A stretch of 64,000 bases of DNA, taken from Chamaesiphon minutus PCC 6605 (lineage in GTDB: Bacteria > Cyanobacteriota > Cyanobacteriia > Cyanobacteriales > Chamaesiphonaceae). The notes beneath the pieces are model-generated. The model worked only from the letters and a program-made list of their open reading frames with translations. It did not search any database and was not told the DNA's origin. Made by a program: the position numbers and the translations under genes. The stretch is from assembly GCF_000317145.1 (NCBI RefSeq), contig NC_019697.1, positions 5,817,889 through 5,881,888 of the forward strand. Direction: 5' to 3'. Each line of letters begins with the position of its first letter. Position 1 is the stretch's first letter. Of this stretch, positions 56,211 to 64,000 are shown piece by piece.

Positions 56211-56403
56211 ATTATTCTTTAGCCTTTTTGTTGTTAAGAATAAGATCGTGTTTATCATAGCAGTTATTCGCCACCTCATTCTGCTCGAAACACTGCCTCA
56301 GATTTCTGAAATGTCTACTGACAAACAGTTTGCAGGTAGATTACGATAATTTTCGATCGGAGCTAAATTTGTAAGGAGAGGGTGGGGAGTAAAAAACACT
56401 CAC

Positions 56404-58125
56404 CTACCCACCCAGCTTCCGCAACTCTTGAGTCAATCGCTCTACCTGCGAGGTGTCTCCTTGTTGGCGGTATAGTTCGATCGATTTACGATAATCGGCG
56501 ATCGCGCCCGCCCGATCTTTCAGCTCTAACTTAGCTTCAGCACGATCGGCTAAATAATAGCCTTGATTGGGATTGAGCCGCACCAGTCCATCCAAAGCAT
56601 TAACAACTCCTCGAAAATCTTTGAGCTGTCGATAAATCTTCAACTGTTCGCTGTAGGCTTCAGTTTCATTGGGATTGATTTTTAACATACTGGCATAGTC
56701 TTTGAGTGCCAGCGTCCACTCTTTGCGCTCCTGATAAATTGCTGCTCGGTATGAATAAGCGCGCAGATTATTCGGGCTAATCTGAATAATTTTGGTGTAA
56801 TCGGCGATCGCACCAGCGATATCGCCTGTAGCTTTACGAAAATTCGCTCGACTATCGTAAGCACTAGTAGTTTCTGGCGCGATCTTAATTACTTCCGAAA
56901 AATCCTCGATCGCGCCTGGAAAATTATTGAGCTGCACCCGCACCCCCGCTCGATTGTTATAAGCCAAAGTATTTTGGGGATCGGCGGCAATCATTTTGGT
57001 ATAAGCAGCTTGTGCCCCTGGTAAATCGCCCTGTACCTGCGCGGTAATTGCTCGTAGCAAGTAAGCTTGAGTATACTTGGGGTCGATCGCAATAGTTCGA
57101 TCGAAATCTGCCGCAGCCCCTTTATAGTCTTGATTGGCATATAAGATATTGCCACGCAGATAATAAGCACTGGCATTCTTGGTATCTAACTCGATCGCTT
57201 TATTTAAATCTGCCAAAACTTGGGGGCGATCGCCTAACATTTGATGGACATTCGATCGCATATAATATGCCGCCGCCTTTTTGGGATTAGCCGCAATCGC
57301 GCGATTTAACTCGGCTAACGCGCCCTGATAATCGCCGGACTGCAATTTGACAGTCGCACTTACCAACGCATCGCCACCGAGATCGATAGTTTTATTGTTA
57401 GCAGTAGCCACCTCCATTTTCACGCCAGTCTGAGTAGCTAATGGTACGAATACACTTGCCAAAATGCCCAAGTTAAAGCCAGTTTTCACTCTCACGTTAG
57501 GGTTGAGTGTAGAAGCCGTGGTGCTTTTTTCGACATCCCCGCGCCCGTGAATAGCAATCAATTCGCCCCGGTCGTTTAAGACACTACCACCGCTCATCCC
57601 TGGTAAAGTCAAGTTGGTATACACCAACCCATAACCATTTTGTAACGGCTGCTTGCTACTCGCCGTCACCCGCCCTTCTGTAAAATTAAACAACGGTTTG
57701 CTAATTGTCTGAGTAGTCAAGGGAAAACCCCCGACATACACCGTCGAACCTTCGGCGATTGCATTAGCTTGTCTGACTTTGACGGTACGATAAGCTTGTG
57801 TGCTCACAAATGATACCAACGCCAAGTCAGCACCAGGTAAGATTTTGATTTTCGATCGATCGATCCCATACTTACGTCCGTCGGGCGCAACCAGTTGATA
57901 TTGTTGCTCGTCGCGCACCACATGAGCGGCGGTAAGTACCGTGTATCCTTGAGAATTTTTAGCTACTAATACACCAGATCCAACCGAGTTTGGCGTCTTA
58001 ATTTCGACAGTTACCGCCTTAGCTACTTGCGCGACTTGGCTGGCGGATAAGCCCCAAGCAGGTGCATTAGCTGCCAAAATTATGCCCGCGATCGGTAATC
58101 CTAGTAATTGCCAATATTTATCCAT
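56404..58125 (-). CDS. Trypsin-like serine protease with C-terminal TPR array
   Basis: An exported protein of 573 residues. A signal peptide (about 5-25) is followed by an S1-type protease domain whose triad is His68 (LTAAHVV), Asp100 (GADLALVSF) and Ser178 (GMSGGSVL). From about residue 250 there are about nine tetratricopeptide repeats (patterns such as GDYQGALAELNRAIAANPKKAAAYYMR). The fusion of an HhoA/Deg-like protease with TPRs is common in cyanobacteria, probably for protein-protein targeting in the periplasm. It is the last gene before a spacer and the 58.5-61.2 kb accessory locus. Confidence 0.9.
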   Translation of the reverse strand: MDKYWQLLGLPIAGIILAANAPAWGLSASQVAQVAKAVTVEIKTPNSVGSGVLVAKNSQGYTVLTAAHVVRDEQQYQLVAPDGRKYGIDRSKIKILPGADLALVSFVSTQAYRTVKVRQANAIAEGSTVYVGGFPLTTQTISKPLFNFTEGRVTASSKQPLQNGYGLVYTNLTLPGMSGGSVLNDRGELIAIHGRGDVEKSTTASTLNPNVRVKTGFNLGILASVFVPLATQTGVKMEVATANNKTIDLGGDALVSATVKLQSGDYQGALAELNRAIAANPKKAAAYYMRSNVHQMLGDRPQVLADLNKAIELDTKNASAYYLRGNILYANQDYKGAAADFDRTIAIDPKYTQAYLLRAITAQVQGDLPGAQAAYTKMIAADPQNTLAYNNRAGVRVQLNNFPGAIEDFSEVIKIAPETTSAYDSRANFRKATGDIAGAIADYTKIIQISPNNLRAYSYRAAIYQERKEWTLALKDYASMLKINPNETEAYSEQLKIYRQLKDFRGVVNALDGLVRLNPNQGYYLADRAEAKLELKDRAGAIADYRKSIELYRQQGDTSQVERLTQELRKLGG

Positions 58126-58574
58126 ATTAAGTTAGGTCGGGATCGAGTAAGTTGTTATCTAACATTAATCTGTTCGATCGAAAAAACAAGCAATCTTCAT
58201 CTTGTTTTTAAAAACTACCGTTATCGATCTATCTCGTAACTTTGGTAGCTATCGAGCCGTAGAAGTTAGGCTTGTTTTAAGTTGGCACGACAAATTTATC
58301 AGGATGAATGCCATGATTTATTTACCCAAGTAATTGCAGCTTCGGCACTGTCATCTCTGGCGTTACTCTGAGGATATGAATATGCCCAATCAATGGACAG
58401 GTCATCTCGATCGATACTTTTCGGTTAAGTGAATATTTGCTCTAGTTTCAGTCCGCCTACACGAACTTTGCAACACTAGCGGCGGTTTCAACCGCTGTTT
58501 GGTTAGACAGTCAAACAGTATTGGTATCTCGCTTACCTCTAGTAGAGAGCTTAGGTTCGATCGCTTTTTATCTT
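58126..58574. other. 449-bp spacer
   Basis: Contains the AGCGGCGG...CCGCT hairpin near 58478-58496 in front of a T-rich stretch. No gene is convincing. A 67-codon plus-strand frame (58521-58724) mostly overlaps the antisense of the 131-aa gene and is rejected. Confidence 0.45.
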
Positions 58575-58970
58575 TCAAACATCCTCTTCTTCATGGTGCT
58601 TACTAAACCTTGCGATCCAGCCTTCATCATTATAAAGTTCCATTCGCAGACGATCGCCATTTTCAGCTACAGTTCGATCGTCTATACAGATAGAAATGTC
58701 AGATTTACAATTATTTTTATCTAAATTATATAGTAGCTCTGCTATGGTATCATCTATACAATAAGTAATTATTTTTCTGACGATCGCTAATTGTTCTTGT
58801 GTGAAATTCTCATCAACCTTTCTTCTGAGTTTGCGACCAAAGAAAGGAGCATAACTGTTAGCAACTAATTCATCAAAACTATCGATATTAAAATCTCTAA
58901 TATGTTCGACAAGAAACTTACCTAGCTTATCTAATTGTTCTGAGTTCATGTTTTCATCCATACACATCAT
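58575..58970 (-). CDS. Hypothetical protein, 131 aa
   Basis: No family recognised. The protein is acidic and helical (SEQLDKLGKFLVEHIRDF, LAIVRKIITYCIDDTIAELL) with a C-terminal beta stretch ending MELYNDEGWIARFSKHHEEED. The start is uncertain among several Met codons (MMCMDENM). It is the last gene of the minus-strand group with Thg1-like and kinase genes, 122 bp downstream of the former. Co-transcription is plausible but not shown. Confidence 0.55.
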   Translation of the reverse strand: MMCMDENMNSEQLDKLGKFLVEHIRDFNIDSFDELVANSYAPFFGRKLRRKVDENFTQEQLAIVRKIITYCIDDTIAELLYNLDKNNCKSDISICIDDRTVAENGDRLRMELYNDEGWIARFSKHHEEEDV

Positions 58971-59092
58971 ACGCCCCTAATCATTGATAATAAACATATA
59001 AACTTTACATGAGAAGCTTAACTCCTAGATGGCAGAACATAGGGGAAAACTGCCCGCCACATATATTTTAGATATTATTGATTTAATAAACA

Positions 59093-59860
59093 TCAGAGTT
59101 GAATTGAATCGACTAAGTTACGAATGAAATCACTATATTTATCCTGCATTGGTAATTCTAGATCTACCTTAATCCGCTGGCGTTCGGTAAATACCTGTTG
59201 ATTAGCGATCGGATTGAAACCTTCTTTCATATAGGTTTCCCAATAGCAGCCAACGCCGCGCTTTTGCCATAATGGTAAATCGTTGAAATTAATTCCATTT
59301 TGGAATAATAGCTCGTTTTTCTCCGACTTTAAGAGATGTTCGATTTGGCTATTGGCAGATCTCCCGCTCTTACCTTGTTTGCGCAGCATCCAATAACAAT
59401 GAGCGTTCAAAGCATTGCGATGAGCGTCTTCATTGCGCCAGCGAAAATAATCGACGACTAGTTCGATATTTGGTAACTGCGAGATCCGACAATCGAAGGC
59501 GGCTACCGTACCTAGCACCGTCGAAAGTTTGGCACTAGCTTCGCCAGCTAATACCGAATTGAGTTTGCGTAATTTGCGATCGAATGTCACGTCTTCTGGA
59601 TGCAATAGTAGCGAGATTTCATCGCTCTCGGTGTAGCCATACACCACCTTAAAGCCACACTGCATTAAGTGTTGGAGGGTAGCAACCATCGCATCGCGAA
59701 ACATCGGATCGAAGGGTGCTTCAAATTTACATGTCTCCTTTGTCAGGCGCGTAAAACCGCGTCCATCGACTCTGGCTACCATAAATATCCCCGGTAGCAC
59801 ATAAAGATCGTTGGTGGTTTCAAACACCCGCATTTTTGTATCTAGTTCGTCAAACTTCAT
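59093..59860 (-). CDS. Thg1-like tRNA 5'-end 3'-5' polymerase (TLP)
   Basis: Thg1 enzymes add nucleotides 3'-to-5' to RNA ends. Bacterial Thg1-like proteins repair 5'-truncated tRNAs in a template-dependent way. Start is the ATG before KFDELDTK (59860), giving 255 residues. Metal-binding residues are visible: Asp32 in VARVDGRGFTRLTK, and Asp80-Glu81 in GYTESDEISLLL. The conserved segment RWRNEDAHRNALNAHCYW follows, and the C terminus carries RQRIKVDLELP. The HINNLYN motif of eukaryotic Thg1 is absent, as usual for TLPs. The gene overlaps the kinase gene by 11 nt. Confidence 0.92.
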   Translation of the reverse strand: MKFDELDTKMRVFETTNDLYVLPGIFMVARVDGRGFTRLTKETCKFEAPFDPMFRDAMVATLQHLMQCGFKVVYGYTESDEISLLLHPEDVTFDRKLRKLNSVLAGEASAKLSTVLGTVAAFDCRISQLPNIELVVDYFRWRNEDAHRNALNAHCYWMLRKQGKSGRSANSQIEHLLKSEKNELLFQNGINFNDLPLWQKRGVGCYWETYMKEGFNPIANQQVFTERQRIKVDLELPMQDKYSDFIRNLVDSIQL

Positions 59861-60299
59861 CTTGCCACGGCTCCACTGCAAATTGCAGCTCCGGTAATAA
59901 TTTTACGTAATATAGTTCGTCAAAACCTTCATTATAACTCGGTAATTCCAATCTTTTGGCAGTTCCGGCAATTCCTTTGTCAGGAATCTGTTGTGCGACT
60001 GGACGTTGACTATTTCGCTCGATCGCATCTCGAACTCGCGACTCAAAATAATAGCCGATAATCTTAAATTTATGTTGTTTGGCTGGCTCGATATATCGCT
60101 GCCTGTCGAGTTTTGTTGGATTAGTATTGTCGATGACGAATGATTGTTGAATCTCTAAACAGGTCTCCAACATCCGCTGTTCGCGATGCCTAGTTTTGAG
60201 CATATCTAGATTAATCCGGACGTGAGTCAGTCCAAATTTGTGATAATAAAAGGTGGACTTGCCACAAGCTTGGATACCAATAAATACGATCGCTTGCAT
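59850..60299 (-). CDS. Polynucleotide-kinase-like P-loop ATPase
   Basis: A 149-residue kinase of the AAA/T4 Pnkp-like type. The Walker A motif is GIQACGKST (residues 8-16). INLDMLKTRHREQ, the strand SFVIDNTNPTKLDRQRYI and the lid region AIERNSQRP, with the conserved Arg, follow the 5'-polynucleotide kinase pattern. No phosphatase domain is attached. The stop overlaps the Thg1-like start by 11 nt, so the two are translationally coupled. Together they could phosphorylate and then extend an RNA 5' end. The specific substrate is inferred, not seen. Confidence 0.85.
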   Translation of the reverse strand: MQAIVFIGIQACGKSTFYYHKFGLTHVRINLDMLKTRHREQRMLETCLEIQQSFVIDNTNPTKLDRQRYIEPAKQHKFKIIGYYFESRVRDAIERNSQRPVAQQIPDKGIAGTAKRLELPSYNEGFDELYYVKLLPELQFAVEPWQDEV

Positions 60300-60416
60300 C
60301 AGTTATATAGTTGATAATTGATAGTTACCTCTTCTTGAAGGATACTAGTACTATGCGACAGAAATTAACCAACCATTTCTTTCCCCGCTGTCTTGTCTTG
60401 TCTTGTCTCGCATAAT

Positions 60417-60435
60417 CCGGGAGGAAACCTCCCGG
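60417..60435. repeat. Hairpin with GGGAGG/CCTCCC stem
   Basis: Stem CCGGGAGG/CCTCCCGG with an AAA loop, in a spacer that also holds CCCCGCTGTCTTGTC. The stem and the CTGTCTTG tract resemble the interior of the MITE at 54289-54490. Confidence 0.6.
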
Positions 60436-60550
60436 CTGCGAGCCGCTGACGCGCTAACCCGTCGGGAAACCAGACTTTTCGCGCATCGCTCCCCGCAAAA
60501 TAGTAACCTTATTTATGCCGTAGACTACTAGCTTGTATGAAAATCACCGC

Positions 60551-61201
60551 TTATCTGAATCGAGTCAATAGATCGGTAACTGGTGTATTCAACCAACTGG
60601 TGCTCTTTTCTTTATGAAAGTTTCTCGAAAAAGCTCCATAGGTTCTGAGTTTAATTGGTGATTTTTTATTAATATCACGTTTGCGTTCTTGTTTCTTACG
60701 ATCGTGAAAAAAATCTTTGTCTTGACCGATTATTAGTAATCCATAAATCTGCTCTGGATCGACTTCTTCAGCTAATTGACTATCAACTAAGATCTTATCT
60801 AAATTACTCGTACAATAATTTAGTCGATCGAATGCAGATTTTGCGGCTGGCGTTAATTGTAGATCTTCATCCCAAGTCTGCTCTTGAGGCCCAGCAAAAA
60901 CAATTGCATACCAACTGATTCCTCTTTGCTGATGGTAGCAACCACAAAGATAGTCAGGACGATTATCTGGATTTGAAATTAAATTAACCGATAAAAAGTA
61001 AATATCATCATATTTAATATAAGAATTGAGTAAGTAAGCACATAGAGAAATGTTCAGATCGAATAATCCGTGAATTTCACTAGCTTTACTATTACTGCTA
61101 ACTTTGCTGACCAAGTTAGCAATCTCTTTACGCTCGATCCGATTGGGATCGACTTGAAATGGTTGAAGGTACTGGAGAGACATATATAAACCAGTTGACA
61201 A
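60551..61201 (-). CDS. Hypothetical protein, 216 aa
   Basis: No confident family. It is a mixed alpha-beta protein: LQPFQVDPNRIERKEIANL at the N terminus, ISWYAIVFAGPQEQTW in the middle, then YGLLIIGQDKDFFHDRKKQER. The last segment is weakly like the C-terminal strand of DUF4263/Shedu-type nucleases, but no catalytic set is visible and I do not rely on it. A start at Met7 (MSLQYLQPF) is possible. It is 251 bp upstream of the kinase gene on the same strand and has the same AT-rich character. Confidence 0.6.
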   Translation of the reverse strand: MSTGLYMSLQYLQPFQVDPNRIERKEIANLVSKVSSNSKASEIHGLFDLNISLCAYLLNSYIKYDDIYFLSVNLISNPDNRPDYLCGCYHQQRGISWYAIVFAGPQEQTWDEDLQLTPAAKSAFDRLNYCTSNLDKILVDSQLAEEVDPEQIYGLLIIGQDKDFFHDRKKQERKRDINKKSPIKLRTYGAFSRNFHKEKSTSWLNTPVTDLLTRFR

Positions 61202-61282
61202 TTACTAATTGACACCTGTCGAGCGCGATTATTAGTTATGGTACCCAGCTATCGGTCGGTTATTGAGGTGTTGGTGTGACAT

Positions 61283-61354
61283 CGTGGGGATAGGCTTTGG
61301 GCTTTAGGCTTTAGGCTTTATGTTTTAGGCTTTAGGCTTTAGGCTTTAGGCTTT
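61283..61354. repeat. GGCTTTA heptamer array
   Basis: Ten degenerate GGCTTTA/TGTTTTA units between the 216-aa gene and the PD-(D/E)XK gene. Confidence 0.85.
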
Positions 61355-61402
61355 AGGGTAAATATAACTAGCTCCCAGTCCCCCGCTCCCCGCTCCCCGC
61401 TC

Positions 61403-62203
61403 CTAACTCCCTACTGCATACGCACAGTAATAGTTAAAGGCACAAGCGCGACAGTGAGTACCGGGATGGGGAGGAAATAAGCGATCGAAGCAATCGGGAT
61501 TGAGTTGGTATTCTTGGAGTTGTTGTTGGTGTAACTTAGCAATTTGGGCTAATTTACGTGCGATTTTCATTAATCGATCGGGAGTGGCGGTGACTAGTTC
61601 GGAGCTAGTCATGGTCTCTAAATTATAAAAATAAGCCACCGCCTCACAATCGGGGTATAGATAGCTACAGGCTAACAAATATACCTCCGCTTGCCGGAAG
61701 TCGGGATCTGCCAGTCCGGTTTTGAAATCGATAATCTGAATTTGGTGAGGACTGGATCGAATAATACAGTCAAAAGCCGCCAGCAGTTGAAACCCTTCGC
61801 CCCCAACTGCAATTTCGATCGGTGATGGAATTGGCTCATCACCGCGATTGAGAAGGAGAATATCGCGATCGAGCAACCACGGATCGGCCTGATATTGCCG
61901 GAGAATCTGCATCACTCGATCGCGCACGGTGGCAATTTCATAATACAAATACAATCGATCGGCAACTCGTTCGCAGCCGCGCGGGTGTTTTAGCAGTAGT
62001 GGCTGTTGATGGAATTCATATATTCCGGCTTGGGCTAATTTGCCGACTTTTTGCCAAATTGTCTCAGTAAATGCTACTTTGGGCGATCGATCGCGGGCGA
62101 GGGTTTGAATTGCTCGCCATCCCCGTTGCATCTGACAATGTGTATCTTCCCAACCCAGCGCAGGCTCAAACTGCGACCATAGATGATAGCTGGCAAAGTC
62201 CAT
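61403..62203 (-). CDS. PD-(D/E)XK nuclease-family protein with C-terminal Fe-S cysteines
   Basis: A RecB/Cas4-like fold protein of 266 residues. The nuclease core has Asp in LAAFDCIIRSS and the D-x-K in IIDFKTGLADPDFRQAEVYLLACSYLYP. A conserved C-terminal cluster (HCRACAFNYYCAYA) with three closely spaced cysteines, plus an earlier Cys in NPDCFDRL, could bind a 4Fe-4S cluster, as in Cas4/AddB-type nucleases. No Cas genes or CRISPR array are visible here, so it is not called Cas4. It is isolated between repeat-rich spacers. Confidence 0.85.
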   Translation of the reverse strand: MDFASYHLWSQFEPALGWEDTHCQMQRGWRAIQTLARDRSPKVAFTETIWQKVGKLAQAGIYEFHQQPLLLKHPRGCERVADRLYLYYEIATVRDRVMQILRQYQADPWLLDRDILLLNRGDEPIPSPIEIAVGGEGFQLLAAFDCIIRSSPHQIQIIDFKTGLADPDFRQAEVYLLACSYLYPDCEAVAYFYNLETMTSSELVTATPDRLMKIARKLAQIAKLHQQQLQEYQLNPDCFDRLFPPHPGTHCRACAFNYYCAYAVGS

Positions 62204-62206
62204 GAA

Positions 62207-62280
62207 CGGGGAGTGAATGGGTAGATGGTTGGGTAATGGAATGAGTAATGGAATAAGTAATGGGTTGGTTAATGGACAAC
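62207..62280. repeat. GTAATGGAATGA-type short repeats
   Basis: Units of GGGTAATGGAATGAGTAATGG (one partial) in front of the PD-(D/E)XK gene. Confidence 0.6.
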
Positions 62281-62379
62281 GGGTAAGACTACGATCGATC
62301 GTCCTCTACTGGTCAACAAGGCGGCGACGCTGCCCATTACCCTCTACCGAACCGCTACTTTCTGCCTAAAACCTGAAGC

Positions 62380-64000
62380 CTACTGCTCGCTGGAACGACG
62401 GCGACGGCGGCGACGGGGACTTTCTTCCGAACTGTTACTAGTATTAGTAGTGGTAGTATTATTGCTAGTGCTAGCTTCTGCCGAACGGCGACGGCGGCGA
62501 CGGGGACTTTCTTCCGAACTGTTACTAGTATTAGTAGTGGTAGTATTATTGCTAGTGCTAGCTTCTGCCAAACGGCGACGGCGGCGACGGGGACTTTCTT
62601 GAGAACTAGAGCTGTTATTTGTTGTTGTTGTCTCCTCGAAACGGCGACGGCGACGACGGGGACGGTCTTCAGAATTAGTTCTGTTATCGTCATCAACGCG
62701 CTCGCCATCTTTAGGCATGGGGAGATCGCGCCGATAGCGAGGCTTAATTGGGTCGAGTTTGAGTTCGGGTTTGCGTCTGCTAAGATTGTCGGGACGAGCG
62801 GGGAAGTCTTGGGAGGGAAAATCTTTGACGGCAACTTTCATAAACCGCGACCAGGCGTAGGCGGCAGTACTACTAGCATTACCCGTGGGTCGGTTGTTAT
62901 CGTTACCCAGCCAGACGCCAGTAACTAATTGGGGCACAAAGCCGATGAACCAGAGATCCCGTTCTTTATCGGTAGTTCCGGTTTTACCCGCTACTGGACG
63001 ACCGATTTGGGCTGAGGTAGCCGTTCCTTCATTGACGACTCCCCTCATCATCCAGGTCATAATTGCATTAGTATCGGGTTCAAAGACTTTGGTGGGTTGG
63101 GGTTTGTTGTAATAGATAACTTCGCCTTTTTGGTTGATGACTCTGGTGATGCCATGGACGGGGTTGTGAATTCCCCGTGCGGCAAAGGTAGAATAAGCAC
63201 CAGTTATCTCTAGCAAGTTGACTTCCAATCCACCTAACGCCAAGGAATAAAAAGGTTCGAGTTTGGATTCGATGCCCATTTTTTTGGCATTATCGATGAC
63301 GGGTTCCCAGCCCGTATCGAGCAGGATTTTGATGGCGATGATGTTGATTGAATTAATCAGTGCATCGTGCATCGTGATGTAGCCTCTGAATTTTTTACCC
63401 GCATTTTTGGGCTTATAACCATCAACGTCAAACGGCGCATCGAGGTAGGATTTATTCGGGCTGATGCCACCAGCGATCGCGGTAGCATAGACGATCGGTT
63501 TGAAGGTCGATCCGGGTTGGCGTTTGGCTTGGGTGACGCGGTTGAATTGGTGGGTTTCAAAGTCGGTACCGCCCACCATCGATCGAATCCCGCCCGTGCG
63601 GGGATCGATACTTACCATGGCAGCTTGCCCGAAGGAGCCGCGATTATTTCTGACGGTGGAGTTGACGATTTCTTCAGCTTTGTTTTGCCACTCTGGATTG
63701 AGAGTGGTTTCGACAGTCAAGCCGCCTGCTTTGATGGCTTTAGCAGAGATGTACTTGGGTAGTTCTTGCTCGATATATTTAGTAAAATATCGGGCTTCTT
63801 GTAGTTCGCGTTTGATCGGGCTGCGTTTGGTCTTGAGTGGCTCTGCTTTTGCGGCTTTGGCTTCAGCAGCAGTGATAAATTTAGCTTCCAACATCCGATC
63901 GATCACCAGGTTGCGGCGTTGCTTGGCAAAGTTGGGATTGACAAAGGGGGAGTATTTATTGGGTGCTGGCGGCATTGCGGCGAGGGTGGCCATTTCAGCG
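62380..64000 (-). CDS. Class A penicillin-binding protein (PBP1A-like), 5' end outside the window
   Basis: A peptidoglycan synthase; the visible 540 residues hold the end of the glycosyltransferase domain (MATLAAMPPAPNKYSPFVNP) and the transpeptidase domain. The frame is open at the right edge, so the gene starts beyond 64000. Transpeptidase motifs are GSTFKP with the active Ser, SIN in DALINSINIIAIK, and KTGTT in VAGKTGTTDKERDLW. The C-terminal tail (about 410-537) is a basic tandem repeat of 29 residues, ESPRRRRRRS followed by an AEASTSNNTTTTNTS segment, an unusual end for a PBP. Confidence 0.93.
   Translation of the reverse strand, partial: AEMATLAAMPPAPNKYSPFVNPNFAKQRRNLVIDRMLEAKFITAAEAKAAKAEPLKTKRSPIKRELQEARYFTKYIEQELPKYISAKAIKAGGLTVETTLNPEWQNKAEEIVNSTVRNNRGSFGQAAMVSIDPRTGGIRSMVGGTDFETHQFNRVTQAKRQPGSTFKPIVYATAIAGGISPNKSYLDAPFDVDGYKPKNAGKKFRGYITMHDALINSINIIAIKILLDTGWEPVIDNAKKMGIESKLEPFYSLALGGLEVNLLEITGAYSTFAARGIHNPVHGITRVINQKGEVIYYNKPQPTKVFEPDTNAIMTWMMRGVVNEGTATSAQIGRPVAGKTGTTDKERDLWFIGFVPQLVTGVWLGNDNNRPTGNASSTAAYAWSRFMKVAVKDFPSQDFPARPDNLSRRKPELKLDPIKPRYRRDLPMPKDGERVDDDNRTNSEDRPRRRRRRFEETTTTNNSSSSQESPRRRRRRLAEASTSNNTTTTNTSNSSEESPRRRRRRSAEASTSNNTTTTNTSNSSEESPRRRRRRRSSEQ
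62396..62640 (-). repeat. 87-bp tandem repeat in the PBP tail
   Basis: Two nearly identical 87-bp units and part of a third (the GGGGAC anchor recurs at 62415, 62502 and 62589). Each codes for a 29-residue unit with a block of Arg (RRRRRR) and a run of Thr/Asn. Length variation between strains is likely. Confidence 0.9.

Noticed and set aside
60551-61201. Shedu/DUF4263 nuclease assignment
   Set aside because: Only one C-terminal strand-like segment resembles that family. The catalytic residues are not visible.
61403-62203. Cas4 of a CRISPR system
   Set aside because: The fold and cysteine cluster resemble Cas4/RecB nucleases, but no direct-repeat array with unique spacers and no other cas gene lies in the window.

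Overview
The window is chromosomal DNA from a cyanobacterium. Genes restricted to or typical of cyanobacteria are spread across it: pipX-pipY, sipA, cp12, a high-light-inducible protein (hli), sbtA-sbtB, a group 3 sigma factor of SigF type, the rbp-rpsU cold-shock pair and a SepF gene. The DNA is rich in CGATCG and HIP1-like GCGATCGC octamers, and the spacers carry tandem heptamers (CCTAAAG, CCACTAT, TTGATAG and others) of the STRR type known from cyanobacteria. The genus cannot be fixed from this sequence alone.

Layout. 0.3-16.5 kb: transketolase, a small ribbon-helix-helix gene, the NAD(P)HX repair enzyme, cmk and panC as two separate genes (usually one fused gene in cyanobacteria), prs with a decayed tandem copy of its 5' end, cp12, a glutathionyl-hydroquinone reductase, folD, a GT4 glycosyltransferase, an M20 amidohydrolase and DAHP synthase. 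16.9-28.2 kb: der, an EcfT/CbiQ-like protein, a chorismate-utilising enzyme, then pipX-pipY-sepF-proC and a class A beta-lactamase-like serine hydrolase. This last block is flanked by a near-perfect inverted repeat. ispD, a zinc metallopeptidase and a TIGR01777 epimerase follow. 28.5-38.4 kb: a membrane-anchored subtilase, ribosomal protein S1, prfB with a programmed +1 frameshift, a lipoprotein-like gene cut in two by a complete ISAs1-family insertion sequence with exact target duplication, sigF and hli. 38.4-48 kb: tRNA-Leu(GAG), tRNA-Arg(CCG), grxC, sodB, a CPBP protease, rpsU and rbp, sipA, sbtAB and asnS. 48-64 kb: mazG, an Nfu protein, rdgB, ggt, an IS5-like MITE, gpmI, a trypsin-TPR protein, an overlapping polynucleotide-kinase-like/Thg1-like gene pair, a PD-(D/E)XK protein, and a class A PBP that runs off the right edge.

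How the genes work together. Central carbon and light acclimation is strongly represented: tkt, cp12, prs, gpmI and sbtAB for carbon flow, and sipA, hli and sodB for light and oxidative stress. PipX links nitrogen signalling to its neighbours. The most interesting accessory locus is 58.5-61.2 kb, where a small P-loop kinase overlaps a Thg1-like 3'-5' polymerase. This suggests an RNA 5'-end repair module. The main structural results are the IS insertion (34401-35885), the split panC/cmk, the tandem duplication upstream of prs, the 68-bp inverted repeat around pipX-bla, and three kinds of small inverted-repeat element.
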